From: Orobanche coerulescens
Lineage: Eukaryota > Streptophyta > Magnoliopsida > Lamiales > Orobanchaceae
Length of the DNA stretch: 64,000 bases
Assembly (NCBI GenBank): GCA_033398695.1
Contig: CM065802.1
Coordinates: forward strand, 152,816,096 to 152,880,095
Direction of reading: 5' to 3'
Position 1 is the stretch's first letter. The number at the start of each line of letters is the position of its first letter. Position numbers and translations under genes: made by a program. The notes beneath the pieces are model-generated. The model was given only the letters and a program-made list of their open reading frames with translations. It had not been told where the DNA came from and did not search any database. Below, piece by piece: positions 46,999 through 59,400 of the stretch.

Positions 46999-48559
46999 GC
47001 TTCATATAATGAGATTCGTACTGACTGATCGTTGAGGAATGAGGATTCCAGGACTATTGTGTCGAGATTTTTGATCGTGATGATCGTTCATTTGGGAATG
47101 ATGATTCCAGGATTATTATTTTGGATATTATTGGTCGTGTCGATCCTTCATTATCAGCGTGGTAGTTTTCCCTTTAGTGAGTCTTTTGATCCTTATTGGA
47201 TATGTGATTCCTTGAGTTTCATTATCATGTTGTATCGTGAAATATTCGGAGTCATATCTGCATGCCGATTGGTTATGTGTAGGATTTTCAGGGCGGGCAC
47301 ATATAGTCATGTGTAGGTTTTTGACCTCACATTGAGTTGTGCACATGAAACGTATTTCATGAGACCGATTAGTTACAAGACCACACGTGTATTCAATCAA
47401 AATCCGTTGGTGGCTTGTGTACAGACACATTTCTGGGTCGAGCGTATTGTGACGTCCATTTTGAGCCATATCGATTGGTCGTTCATTGTCCATGTATTAT
47501 TGGGTATATTCATCGGTTGGTGACTAGTAATTCATATGGCCGGGGGATATATTCGACAGTCGAGTTTGTTCTTTGAGATCCATCGTATGTGATTTGTGTA
47601 ACATTTTGAGAATTTTTACTCGCTCGTATATATGTCCCTGTGATCCTTTGTTGACCATGTTGGAGTTTACCATGTTGATGGTATTCACGATTATTGTTGA
47701 TCCTTCGTGGGTAGTATTAGAGTTTATCATGGTGATGATATTCTCAATTGACTTATTGATTGATAATTGTTATTGACCGCATGAGCATTTGGACCTTGTG
47801 TCGATGTTCCGCGACTTGTTGTCACTGTTTTGGGGTAGTTGACCTACGGATGTATTGTGTATTATTGGTTTTTATCAGGATTGAGGCTTGACTGCATGAT
47901 CCGACGGACAAGATTATTCCATGCTTGAGTTATAATGATGTTTTGAGAATCTTGAAATTGTTTGAATACAGTACAAATGGATGTATTTGAGTTCATTCGT
48001 CATTTGAGAATGCGAGATGTGGATTATGGTACGGATTGAATTGTTATGGATTACCACGAGTTGGTAAGGTTATGATGGTACTCAGAGATCGAGCTAGTAG
48101 CGGTCGTGAAGAGGTGAGCTTCCCGGGCGGTGCTAGTTATGACATGTAATTGGGAATCAAGTATTTTTGCTGAATGATTATTTTATGCTGCAAATGTATT
48201 TTAACTATTTGTTATAAACGCTCCATGAGTATTTTTAAATGACCCTTTTGGTATTTTGCAACTCAAGTTATTTTGGAAAAAAATCTTCTTCTAAACTTTT
48301 GTCAGTACTTATAACGGTGGCTTAATGTATACTCTTAAATTTGTTGGGTTGTCATTTTGGTTTTGTACTTCCAAATGATATTTTACGACGGTATTTCATA
48401 AAGGAATTTTATAAATCTTTCAATTTTTTTTAAATATATATTACCGTCAATTGTCTTCTGGCGTGTTTGAAATGATTAAGAAAATGATTTTTCGACTTGT
48501 GGGATTCGGCGTGGGGTCCACAATGCTGTAATATCCCCGGATAGTTTGGGAGTGATACA
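46999..48559 (+). repeat. 3' part of a gypsy LTR, plus strand
   Basis: Its last 60 bp (GGCGTGGGGTCCACAATGCTGTAATATCC..GTGATACA) align by eye with the ends of the chromovirus LTR at 55100-55163 and the large gypsy LTR at 32850-32903. A degenerate primer-site region follows (GAAACTGGTATGTTGG). A GC-rich block near 48100-48140 matches the block downstream of promoters in those LTRs. The beginning is missing. It may be the other half of the orphan LTR at 34819-36664, but I see no sequence overlap that proves it. ORFs of 60-120 aa here are not supported. Confidence 0.55.
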
Positions 48560-48780
48560 GAAACTGGTATGTTGGTATTGTGTTGAGACTTCGTACGGGA
48601 GTCGTATGCTAGTATCACGGGAAATCCTCAACTTGACGTACCTGTAAGTATATTGCTTTGGTTAGTCGCTCGTGGTAACGATTGATTGTTTATGTGATGA
48701 GGTTGGAAATTTTTGGTGGAGATGTTGTTTGTAACATAATTGCAAGTTTCGGGACGAAACTTCTTTTTAGTGGGTAAGGG
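48560..48780 (+). other. Short 3' internal end of the large gypsy element with polypurine tract
   Basis: Only about 220 bp lie between the LTR fragment and the 3' LTR of the large element. It contains the conserved palindrome AAGTTTCGGGACGAAACTT (48744-48762) and the polypurine tract AGTGGGTAAGGG (48769-48780). No pol sequence precedes it. Confidence 0.8.
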
Positions 48781-50028
48781 TGTAATATCCGTATACTTCA
48801 TTATTAAGGTATTTTACTTCTGGACGTACTCCGTTGAGAATTGGTTTGTGAATTTCCATGTTGTATTGTTGGTATTTGGAATCATGTGTATATTGGTTTT
48901 GGAACTGGTATGTTGATCGTTAGTTATTATCTAGTTCTGTACCTACCGGGATGTGTTCATTTGGACCGGACTTCACAATTGTAATGCTGAAGCGAAGCCA
49001 ATAGCGCACGCTAACTTGGGTAGCTAGCGCGCGCTAAACAGACATATGTAGCGCATGCTAATGTTGTTCGTAGTGCGGCCTAATTAGGCTGGACAGTGGG
49101 TTTTCTGGGGTCTGGAATGAGTCAATTAGCGCATGATAATGTCCTATTAACGCACGCTATTGAGGTTGATCATAACATTCTGGATTTGGGCAGAAAATTC
49201 ATGAATTTTGGACCAGAGCCGGTAGCGCACGCTACCACAAACTCTAGCGCACGCTACCGGGATTGGACAGAAGTTTCTGGACTGCAGAGACAGCCAGATA
49301 GCGCACACTATGCCTACCATTAGCGTGCGCTAAGTCCACTTAATATATAAGAGACAGCAGTGGTCAACTTCGTCATTTCTTTCCCTTCTCTCTTCTTCTC
49401 CGACGGTTGGGCGATCTTGAACATAGGAATGTGCAGGTTTTGGCCGGATTTCATCATTCAACTACGTTTTTGTGATCCTAGCATCAAGTTAACAACATCT
49501 CATCAACTTTCACCATCCGAATCAAGGTAAATTTCGTTCGAACCCTAGTTCTTCATATTTTGGGGTTTTTGCTAAGATCTTCAATTCTAATTCGTTTTGG
49601 CTTCGATTTCTACTGGATTATGATGTTGTAATCCTTGAACCTTGTGTTCCTTGAAGTCTATGGATTTTGTTTCGAGTTTTCAACTGTTAATTGGAGTATG
49701 AACGACTCCGCCTTCATAGTGCTCGATAGTTTGTCCCCAAGAGTAGAATTTGAAAGAAATCCTTCCGTTTTTGTAGTATTGTGCTTGATCGGGTATTTTG
49801 TTGTGTTAGGATCGAATCGTTGAAGAAGTTCGGACCGTATATACTTCCATTCGTTGTTTCTTGTGCCGTTTCAATCGAGGAAAGTACTTTGATTGCGTTT
49901 ATTGTACTCCGTGTGAATATGTGAAAAATGTGATTTTGTGAAAAAGTGGTAATTTCAGAAAATGTAATTTATGCCATGTGGTTATTGAGTGTGTACGAGC
50001 CGAGTAAAACCAGCAAGGGTCCCCTGGT
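48781..50028 (+). repeat. 3' LTR of the large gypsy element, left piece
   Basis: It starts TGTAATATCCG after the polypurine tract and matches 8282-8919 plus 31613 onwards. The palindrome array is at 49001-49332 and the TATA box near 49341-49350. It is cut at CCCCTGGT by the hAT element. Confidence 0.9.
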
Positions 50029-50310
50029 TAGAGGTGTTCACGGTTCCGGTTCGAACCGCCGAACTGCCGGTTCGGAACCGTTGACTGCGGTTCGGTTAAC
50101 CGTTGACCGCGGTTCGGTTCAAAACCGGAACCGTCAACCGTTTTAAGACGGTTCGGTTTCGGTTCGTCATTTTTACGAACCGCGAACCGGCGGTTCAACC
50201 GCCGTTTTTTAAAAAAAAATTCCAAATTTGAATTTTGAACCGTTGTAAACCGGCGGTTCAAACCGGAACCGGCAGTTCAACCGGGAACCGGCGGTTCACA
50301 ACGGTCACAT
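50029..50310. repeat. hAT left end with CGGTTC-type subterminal repeats
   Basis: Dense direct and inverted copies of CGGTTC/GAACCG follow the terminal repeat, a usual arrangement for hAT transposase binding. The right end (62360-62501) carries the same motifs. Confidence 0.8.
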
Positions 50311-50451
50311 TTTTAATTTTTTTTTTTTTACATTTTTACACCTATAAATACCCCCTCTCACCCTTCATTTTTCTCACACCAACTATCTTCTATCTATCTA
50401 CTTTTTCTATAATTTCTATTCTCTGAAGTGTTATACTTTTAATTGAAAAAA

Positions 50452-52654
50452 ATGTCAAGTGGTCAATTCAACCGGGGAAAGGGAAAGGCTATCACCGGCA
50501 TTCCTCGACGAAGAAGAGGCGGTGCTAGTGGTAGTACTCCTACTCATCATTCATACTTCGAGTTCTAATTCTATTCCAAGTCCGAATTTTGGAGATTATG
50601 TTCCCGATGAATTAACTGAGGAACAAATCAACGAAATGTTTGAAGTCTCAAAATCGATTCATGAAGATGATGAGCAGCCAACAAAACCAAAACAAAGGAA
50701 ACTATCCGAGCTCAAATCTCCATTATTTGCGCTCCATTATACAAAAATAGACGACGTTGCATCCGGTCCCGGTCATTTCTTGGCCAAGTACAACTATTGC
50801 GATAAAATGTACAAGTTTAAAAAAGGAGGAGGTTACGGGACACTCAATGGCCATATACAAAGACAACATCCCGACAAAGTTGGCATCGAGACTAATCAAA
50901 CCCAACTTCGAGGCACGGCGACGTCGTCTAATGCCCCCAATCAAGGTAATAGTTCTTTATTTAAATTTAATCCAATTACCACTAGAAAAGAATTATCTAG
51001 ATTTGTTTGTGGTAAATCTCTTCCTTTTAACTTTGCCGACGACCAAATGTATGAAAATTTTACTCAACTAAGTTTTAATCCCGCTAGTAAAAAAATTTCA
51101 CGCTCTACCGTAACTCGTGATGTTCGAAAAACTACTAGCAAGGCAAAATTAATTTTAGCTAATATGTTTTTAAACTTAGATCATAAAGTTTGTATATGCT
51201 GTGATGCTTGGAGTGATCATTGGGAAGCAAATTCATATATGGGAATTACTTGTATTTGGATTGAGGATTCTTGGACTATACAATTGGTTTTAGAGAGTTT
51301 AATATCGCACATACCGCCCAAAATATTTCGCATAAAATTCATACAATTTTATCTAAATATAATTTAGTACAAAAAAAAATTTTCAATTTCTTTTGATAAT
51401 GCTAGCTCCAATACAGCTAGTTTAGAATCACTTATTGCAATATGTCAGCTATCTCATGGTGGTAAATTTTTTCATGTTAGGTGCATTTGTCATGTCCTTA
51501 ATTTATGTGTTCAAGATGGTTTAACGGTTTTACAAGAAGCATATGCTCCTATCCGTGAAGCAATAATGTATTTAATTAGACATTCGTCTCTAGGTAAAAA
51601 ATGGAAGAGATATTGCATAAAAAATAATATTCATCCAAAGAAATTTTCAAAAGATGTGCCAAATTGTTGGAATTATACTTACAATTTGTTAAATGATAGT
51701 TATGAATATCGTATTACATTGTGCAATTTTTATAACGAATAACAAGTACCCATTTGCTTATTGCCAACTCAATGGGATAAGTGCTCTAGTTTAATGGCAC
51801 TTTTAAAAAATTTTAAAGAGGCAACTGAGTCTTTGTCCGGTGTTTATTATCCCACTTCTACACTTGTTGTTGAACATTGTGTTAAAATTGTACTTGTATT
51901 CAAGTCTTTAATTAAAGTTCCCGAGTTATTTAATTGTATAAAAAAAATGAGAGACAAATGGATTAAATATTTCGCCCACATTCCTCCGGTTTTTTTAGTT
52001 GCCAAACTTTTAGATCCTCAAGTTAGAGAGGAAGGTTTGCTAAAATTACTTACACTTTACTATAATACTTTATTTCCTAATCCTATTGCTAATTTTAGTC
52101 CTCCAAATCCTAGCGAGTTAGTTCAAAATGCAAAAAAATTATTATCTACTCTTTATCGTGAATATGCTTGTAGTTATAGTGGTAGTCTTGATCTTGGAAC
52201 GGGTTCTTCTTCTCCTGTTCACATTCCTTCTAGTAGTAGTAGTATATCTTCTTTTGGTTTTGCTATTCCGGATCTTAGTGAATGGAATGCCTATCAAGAA
52301 GATTTATCCCGAAAAAGAACAAGGTACCAAAGTAATGCTTATCAAGAACTTGAAAATTATTTAACTACTTGTGAATTGGGAGCTTTAGAACGTGGATCGG
52401 ATGGTAATAACAATCTTCTAAAGTGGTGGGCAAAAAGGTCTACAATCTTTCCTGTAGTTGCCATGATTGCGAAGGAAATACTAGATGTCCCCGCCTAAAC
52501 AGTTTCTGTTGAACAAGCCTTCAGTGTAGGAGGATACATTATGGATGAACGACGATCTCGATTGACGCCTCAAAATCTTGAAGCCCAAGCATTATTGAAT
52601 GATTGGGTGAAAGCCGAGTTACGCCAACAAGAACCAAATTATAATGAACAATAA
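50452..52654 (+). pseudogene. hAT transposase, frameshifted and with stops
   Basis: The start codon at 50452 (MSSGQFNRGKGKA) fits the position after the TATA-rich end. A frameshift near 50560 moves into the frame of YVPDELTEEQINEMFEVSKS. A BED zinc finger follows (LFALHYTKIDD, AKYNYCDKMY, LNGHIQRQHPD), in which the first cysteine appears as tyrosine. The catalytic part has CICCDAWSDHWEANSYMGIT, a stop at 51367, then FDNASSNTASLESLI and RCICHVLNLCVQDGL, another stop near 51742, and VAKLLDPQVREEGLLKLL. The C-terminal dimerisation region (LLKWWAKRSTIFPVVAMIAK) is cut by a TAA at 52496-52498 before TVSVEQAFSVGGYIMDERRS. It would have acted in the nucleus on its own ends. It is clearly inactive. 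Confidence 0.88.
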
Positions 52655-52978
52655 GACAGTGATACATATGATATCGGATCTAGCAATGATTTGGTTGACT
52701 TGGGTGATTGAACCATCTCCTCTCCACCTCCGCTACACTCCCTAAGGTAAGTATAAGGTAAGTGAACTACGAGGACTTTGATTGCTAAGGTAAGGGGATA
52801 CGTAGGCAACTTAATCCAAATATTCAAAGTTGAAATTCTTAATTTTAACTTTGAATATTTGAATTAAGCTCAAGTCCATTTTTTATTTTTTTCCCCCTCC
52901 CCCCCCCCCCCCAAATTTAAAAATGAACTACGAGGACTTTGATTTTGATTCATAAACTCTAAAGTTACGGATATCGAA
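52655..52978 (+). other. hAT 3' non-coding part (left of chromovirus)
   Basis: AT-rich sequence after the transposase stop, with a poly(C) tract near 52893-52911 and a repeated ACTACGAGGACTTTGATT (52766 and 52927). It ends in the chromovirus TSD TCGAA (52974-52978). Confidence 0.7.
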
Positions 52979-55163
52979 TGTAATATCCGCTTTTTTTTTT
53001 CTTTCCCTTGTAATTGTATTTCCGGTGTAATTCTCGATTTTAGTGACCCTCGGGTATCCTTCAGTGTAACTTTTCCGTTATCTTTTGATCTGATTCTCGT
53101 AATTGTTGTGCGGAACCGCCGTTTCGGGGTTGCCGTGGATTCATTCTATGCTATGATGCGTTTCGAGGTGTTTCGTTTGACGTTCCGTTCATATTCCGGT
53201 ATTTTGGGGTCGTTTATATTCTATATCTAGCGCACGCTATATTTCCTGTATAGCGCACGCTAGGAATCCATTAGTAGCGCACGCTACGATTAATTAAATA
53301 GCGCACGCTAACGATTTAGCCACAGGAGTGGCGGTTTAACTCCCGAGGCCTGCGACTATCGGATTAGCGCACGCTATCTTGTCTAGCGCACGCTAATGTC
53401 GGGAGACTAGCGCACGTTAAGTTGTTGATGGCGCGCGCTAGTGTATTTGTCCAAGATCTTGGCGCTTTACTCGAATTCAATCGATTCTAGTTAGCGCACG
53501 CTACGCTGGTATGGTAGCGCACGCTAACGGGCCAGTGAGGTTTGGGCGGTTAGCTACCGGACTCGGCCGATGTTCGGGTAGCGCACGCTATTGGTCGATA
53601 GCGCGCGCTACCGATAGGTTATTAGCGCACGCTACGCATGCATGGTAGCGCACGCTAACGGCAAAAACCACAGCCACGGACTCGGACGCTAACGGGAGGG
53701 TTGGTAACCCTATCCCGTTAGCGCACGCTAACCTTGAGGTCTTAGCATGCGCTAACACTCCCTGGTTATATAAACCAGGGAGTTGACCGAGATAATCACA
53801 AAATCTCATTTCTTCCTCTTTCCGCGGACGAGCGACTCCCGAGCGATTTGAGGCGACTTTCTTCCTCCAATCACTTTAGAGATTCTTGTGCTTGAGTTCT
53901 TGGTGTAAGACTAACATCATCCACTTGTGTTTCTCATCCTAAATCCAAGGTAATCTCTTAGAACCCTACTTTTGGATAATTTGGGGGTTTTGGGATTTTC
54001 TTCCGATTCGTTCCGTTTTGTTGGTGGATTCATGATGTATACGATTGATATTGTTAGTATCTTTAGTTTTCCTACGGATTCATGGATATTTTGTGGATTT
54101 TTACGGAATCGAGAGGGTTTGGTTGTGATCCGCCCTCGTTGTTATTTTATTCGAATATACATGAATCGTAGGCGGGTTTCCGGGTGTATTCCATTTCCGT
54201 AATCGTCTAGAGTTGGTTGTGATTGTGTTATTCGAATCGTTAGGTTCAATCGTCGGTTCCTCACGGTCGTGCTTGATTCTTCCGTTCCGTTCGCGTCACC
54301 GTCTATTAATCGAGGCAAGTATTTTTGGAAACCTTTAAGCTTAACATGAAATGGTGATGTATGTTATTTGTGTGTAACTCACCTCGTGTTGGCCCGACGG
54401 GGTCAAGGAGGAAATCTATCTTTGCCGCCCTGGATTTCACGAGTTTCGTACCCTTCTTGCCAACTCGTTAGGGTCCTTGCAAGGCCTCGAGTGAGAATGT
54501 ATGCCCGCCTGTTCTCACGGCTTAGCGTGTGCGTGGTTTTGTTTTTACGTAATTGTAGCCAACTCGGTAGGGTCCCTGAGGCCTCGAGTGAGAATGTATC
54601 TTTGCCGCCCTGTTCTCAAGGCTAATTGTTTGACTGTTTATTTTCCGGAAAAAGACATGTCTTGTTTTGGTTTTTGAAATGATTTTTGGTGCATGTACTA
54701 TGAAATGTGTAAGCGATTGGTTTGCCTTGAATACTTGTACTAGCGTAATTGCTAACCCCTCTGGGGACCCGTTTTGGGGAAATTCATTTTATGAATTTGA
54801 GTCGTTCATCGAGGCAATGGCTATTTGGACGATACGGATGATGGCCGTGCGTGATGATGGTGCACGAGTGATGTTTTAGTATCTTTACCTTTTTGTCTTT
54901 TGTGGTTTTGAACTAATAGTTGTACTCGAGTACTTAAGGGGTTCTTGTTCGTTTGAACTGTATTGTTGCTTATTATGTTGTGATGGATGATGATGTCATA
55001 TCGACCGGTTGAACCGGGTGTATTGTTCTGTTTTGCGTCTTTATGACGTGGTGTTATTTTATCGTTTCTGTGAGTCATTGTGTATGATGCTGTTCAGCCT
55101 GGTGGGTCCCATATAGGGATTCACGGCGCTGTAATATACCTCGGATATCCTGGGGGTGTTACA
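52979..55163 (+). repeat. Chromovirus 5' LTR (2185 bp)
   Basis: It runs TGTAATATCCGC..GGGGGTGTTACA. U3 holds the palindrome array (53228-53754) and a TATA box in an inverted repeat (CCCTGGTT-ATATA-AACCAGGG, 53760-53780). The transcribed part holds about 100-bp partial repeats (CCAACTCG..CCTCGAGTGAGAATGTAT). It differs from the 3' LTR mostly in GC-rich spots. Confidence 0.92.
53228..53780 (+). promoter_or_regulatory. TAGCGCACGCTA array and TATA box
   Basis: Copies start at 53228, 53251, 53275, 53299, 53365, 53384, 53408, 53429, 53492, 53515, 53579, 53599, 53623, 53646, 53719 and 53743. Within groups the spacing is mostly 23-24 bp (a few 19-21). The last copy ends at 53754, about 12 bp before the TATA box TATATAA. 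The 3' LTR has the same array at about 60273-60800. Confidence 0.92.
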
Positions 55164-55168
55164 GAAAA

Positions 55169-55180
55169 TGGTATCAGAGC
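55169..55180 (+). other. Primer binding site, initiator tRNA-Met
   Basis: TGGTATCAGAGC lies 5 nt after the 5' LTR end. Confidence 0.92.
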
Positions 55181-55401
55181 TCTAGGTTTATGGATACCTA
55201 GGCTTGTTGGTTTATTGGGTCTTGTGGTGTTTTGTTTTGCACATCATCGTCACGCTGCCATGATTCCGGTACTACCAGTGTCCGTAAGTTTTCCTTCCTC
55301 TGTTCATTATTTCCTTGTATCGTACCTTTGATTCTCGACTTGTAATTGTTCTTCTCTCGTACTTACCCTCGTATGGCTTTTGCTACTTGTTTAACTCCGG
55401 C

Positions 55402-56489
55402 ATGGATCTTTGGAAGAGGTCGTGGTCGCGGTCGTGGTCGTGGACGCGGCCGGGGACGTGGGCGGCCGGTGGGGCGGCCACGTCACGATCTTCGAGCCGG
55501 CGATGCGGCCGTCATAGCCATGCTTCTTCTCGGGAGCGTGCCGATCTTGGTATCGCGGCCTTAATGCAACAAATGGTAAACCATATGGCGGCGATAGCTC
55601 AGCGGTTGAGCCGGATCAGGCCCACGCTAATCGGGGCGGAGCGGATCGTTGGCTCCAAGATGTTATCAAGATGCATCCTTCTCAGTTTTCGGGAGCTTCA
55701 GACCCGATTGGCTGGGAAGGGTGGATCAAGGAGATGTCTAAGGTCTTCGTTGCCACTAACTGTCCCGAGGACCGTAAAGTTCTTATTGCTCAATATTTCC
55801 TCCTTTGGGGCCTTACGGACTGGTGGGAGGCCGTTGGGCCCAAAGACCATGCTGCTACGTGGGCTGAGTTTCAAGAGTCGATGGAGACTGAATATTGCCC
55901 GTGGCCAGTCAGACAGGCTCGGGTACATGCTTTTTATGACGCTCAACCACGGGATATCCCCGTAGCTCAAGCTATTGCTGATTTTAACAAGGAGTTGGGT
56001 TATGTGAAGACCCAAGTTGTCGAGGAGAGTGACAAGATTTTCCATTTCTCCAGGCGGATGAAGTTGCCGATTCGGGACTATATGTCGGGACTCGTATGTA
56101 CTACATTGAAGGATTATCAAAGTAGGGCCCTTGCTTATAATATGTCTGTGACGGTGAGTGAGGCGGCCCGCGAGAGTAAGAAGCAGAAGTCGGTTGGAAA
56201 TTTTTCTGGTCCCAAGAGTGGAGGCCAGCAGAAATCTCAAGCTGCAAATTTTTCAACGGGCGGTTCGACTCGTTTCTCTGGGAGCTTTCGGGGTGCCGTC
56301 GGAACCTCCGCTCATGAACCCACATGTTTTAACTGTGGTGTGCAAGGCCATAGGAGCCGGCAATGTTCTCGTCCGAAGCTTACCTGTCATACTTGTGGAC
56401 AGCTAGGCCACAAGGCCCCTTTTGTGAGCAGGTCAAACAGCTTCGCGGCACCCGTTCTTCTCAACCAGCCCCGTTGGAGCCAAGTGTGA
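55402..56489 (+). pseudogene. Chromovirus gag, frameshifted
   Basis: The likely start is near 55402, just before an RG-rich run (GRGRGRGRGRGR) like that of the intact gag at 14661. Frames then change about twice before the capsid part at 55671 (MHPSQFSGASDPIGWEGWIK, LTDWWEAVGPKDHAATWAEF, MSGLVCTTLKDYQSRALAYN). The first knuckle is CFNCGVQGHRSRQC. The second starts CHTCGQLGHKAPF, and its last Cys falls in the next frame. Gag forms the particle and binds RNA. The close match to the gag-only element suggests the two are related families. Confidence 0.88.
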
Positions 56490-59400
56490 ATCAGGGGTCG
56501 TTTGCTCCTCAATATCCGCCGAGTGCTAGTCGGGGGAGAGGTCGGGGTCAGCCCTCAAGAGGGGGAGCTTCCAGTGTTGGCTCCGCCCACCCGCGTGTCT
56601 ATGAGATGCGGAGAGCCGATGATCCAGCGGCTACCGTGGCAACAGGTACCGTTTATATTCTTTCTCATCCTGTCAGTGTGCTTTTCGATTCCGGTGCTAC
56701 GCATTCATTCATATCTCTGGATTGTGTGCGCCGTTTGAGTCTCGACCGTTTGACACCTTGTGAGCCCTTCATCGTTAAGCTTCCTAGCGGTGATAGGATC
56801 GTTGGTGATCAGGAGGTTCGAGACTGCTACGTGCTTATTTGTGAGAGGACTTGGCCCTCTAATCTTATTGTTGTGAGTATCGAGGGTGAGGATTTGATTC
56901 TTGGTGATGACTGGCTCGAGCGGCATGGTGCGATCATGAACTACCGCACGAGAATCATCAATATGTTAGCCGAGGACGGCACCGAGCACTCTTTCGCGGG
57001 GCAAAAGAGGGGAAACCAGAAATTCGTCATTAATGCCTTGAAGGCGATGAGTCTCATGCGAAAGGGATGTATTGGTTATTGGTGCTATGCCTTGAAGGCG
57101 GAGAGTGGTGGAGTCGAGCTTTCGTCGATTCCAATCGTTAATGAATTTCCTGATGTTTTTCGTGACGAGTTACCGGGATTGCCACCGGATCGAGAGGTCG
57201 AGTTCACTATAGAGTTAGAGCCGGGTGCGGCCCCTATTTCGAAGGCGCCCTATCGCATGGCACCTTCAGAGATGTCCGAGTTGAAGAAGCAGTTGAGTGA
57301 GCTTCTTGAGTCGGGGTATGTTCGACCGAGCGCCTCCCCTTGGGGCGCACCGGTCTGTTTGTGCGGAAGAAGGATGGTTCGCTACGCTTGTGTATCGATT
57401 ATCGCCAACTAAACAAGGTGACCATCAAGAACAAGAATCCCTTGCCGAGAATTGATGACTTGTTCGATCGATTGCGAGAGCTGCGGTGTTCTCGAAAGTT
57501 GATTTGAAATCGGGGTACTATCGGCTCCGGGTGAGAGAGTCCGATGTGCCGAGCAACCTTTCGGACGAGGTACGGACATTATGAGTTCGTAGTCATGCCG
57601 TTCGGGTTAACTAATGCACCGGCGGTGTTCATGCAATTGATGAACAAAGTTTTTATCGAGTATTTGGATAAGTGCGTCGTCGTCTTTATTGACGATATTC
57701 TTATTTATTCGAGGAATGAGGAAGAGCATGCCCATCATTTGCGGATAGTATTAGACATTTTAAGGACCGAGCAACTCTATGCAAAGTTCTCGAAATGTGA
57801 GTTAATTTGAAAGAAGTGATGTTTTTAGGTCACGTGATTTCAGGTAGGGGGTTCGTGTGGATCCGAGAAGATTGAGGCCGTATTGGATTGGGCACCGCCC
57901 AAAATGTGAAGGAGGTCCGTAGTTTCTTGGGTTTGGTGGCTACTACCGTAGGTTCGTCGAGGTTTCTCGGCGGCTCGACCACTTACGCAGATTGCTCCGT
58001 AAATCCAGAAGTTAAATGCGGAATGACGAGGCGATCGAGTTTTGAGGAGCTGAAGAAGCGTTTGACTTCAGCCCCAGCTTTGGCGTTGCCATGTGGCAAC
58101 GAGGGTTTTGCCGTTTATAGCGATGCTTCGGGTCGGGGTCTTGGGTGTGTATTAATGCGGACGGCAAGACCATTGCCTATGCGTCGAGACAGTTGAGCCG
58201 TATGAGATGAACTACCCTACTCATGATTTGGAGTTAGCGGCGATCGTTTTGCGCTCAAGATTTGGCGTCACTATCTTTTCGGCTCCACATGTCGATTTTA
58301 CGATCATAAAAGTCTGAAATACATATTTACTCGGCGAGAGTTGAATATGAGGCGGAGGAGGTGGTTAGAGTTGATTAAGGATTACGACCTCGAAATCCTT
58401 TATCATCCGGCAAGGCGACGTTGTGGCGGCCTTGAGTCGGAAACCGATTGCGTTGCGGCGCTTGAGATCCTTACATCTCGATCGAGCTTGGAGGGCTTTG
58501 ATCGAGTTAGATGTTGAGGTCTTGTTGCGGGAGCCGTCGGGCAACTTTGTGCTTTAGAGATTTCGTCGTCTTTGATCGATGAAATTAAGTCAAGCGATTA
58601 GAGGATCCGATGATTACTCAAATCCGAGAGAAGCGTTCTTAAAGGGAAGTCTCCTGGATTTGTGATTCACGAGGATGGTGTTTTGAGGTTCAGTCGGCTT
58701 TGTATGCCGAGCGACTTAGAGTTGAGGCAGTATTTTACGGGAGGCCCATGCTACACCTTATTCCGTTCATCCTGATGCGAGTAAGATGTACAAGGACACG
58801 AGGAGAAATTTACGGTGGAATGACATGAAGGATGAGGTCGCACGGTTTGTAGCGAGATGTTTGACTTGTCGGCCAGTCAAAATCGAGCATCGAGACCGTG
58901 AGTTATTGCAGTCACTTCCCATTCCGGAATGGAAATGGGAAGATATATCGATGGATTTCGTTACGAGTTTGCCGAGATCGAGGTCGGGCATGAATATGGT
59001 ATGGGTGATTATTGATCGCCTGACCAAGTCGGCACATTTTCTGGGCATCAAGGACACTTGGGGCCCGGAGAAGTTAGCTCGTGTGTTTATTGCGCAGATC
59101 GTGAGACTTCACGGTACTCCGAAGTCTATTGTTTCGGATCGTGACGGCCATTTTGTATCGCACTTCTGGCAGGCGGTGCATAAGGCGTTAGGTACCCGGT
59201 TGCGTTTGAGTACCTCTTTTCATCCCCAGACAGATGGACAGTCGGAACGCACTATCCAGACGTTCGAGGATTTATTGCGTGCCTGTGCTCTCGATTGGAG
59301 TAGTGGTAGGAGGAACATTTGCCGCTGATCGAATTCACGTATAACAATAGTTGGCACGCGTCGATTCGGATGGCACCGTATGAGGCACTTTACGGGCGGC

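Noticed and set aside
47032..47776. Several 60-120 aa ORFs on both strands
   Set aside because: AT-rich LTR sequence without domains; frames are shadows of each other.
52893..52911. Poly(C) tract as a functional element
   Set aside because: A single homopolymer in non-coding hAT sequence; most likely slippage or assembly noise.
53228..53754. Host CpG island or gene promoter
   Set aside because: The CpG-rich part is the palindrome array of an LTR, present in both LTRs of an element bounded by a TSD.
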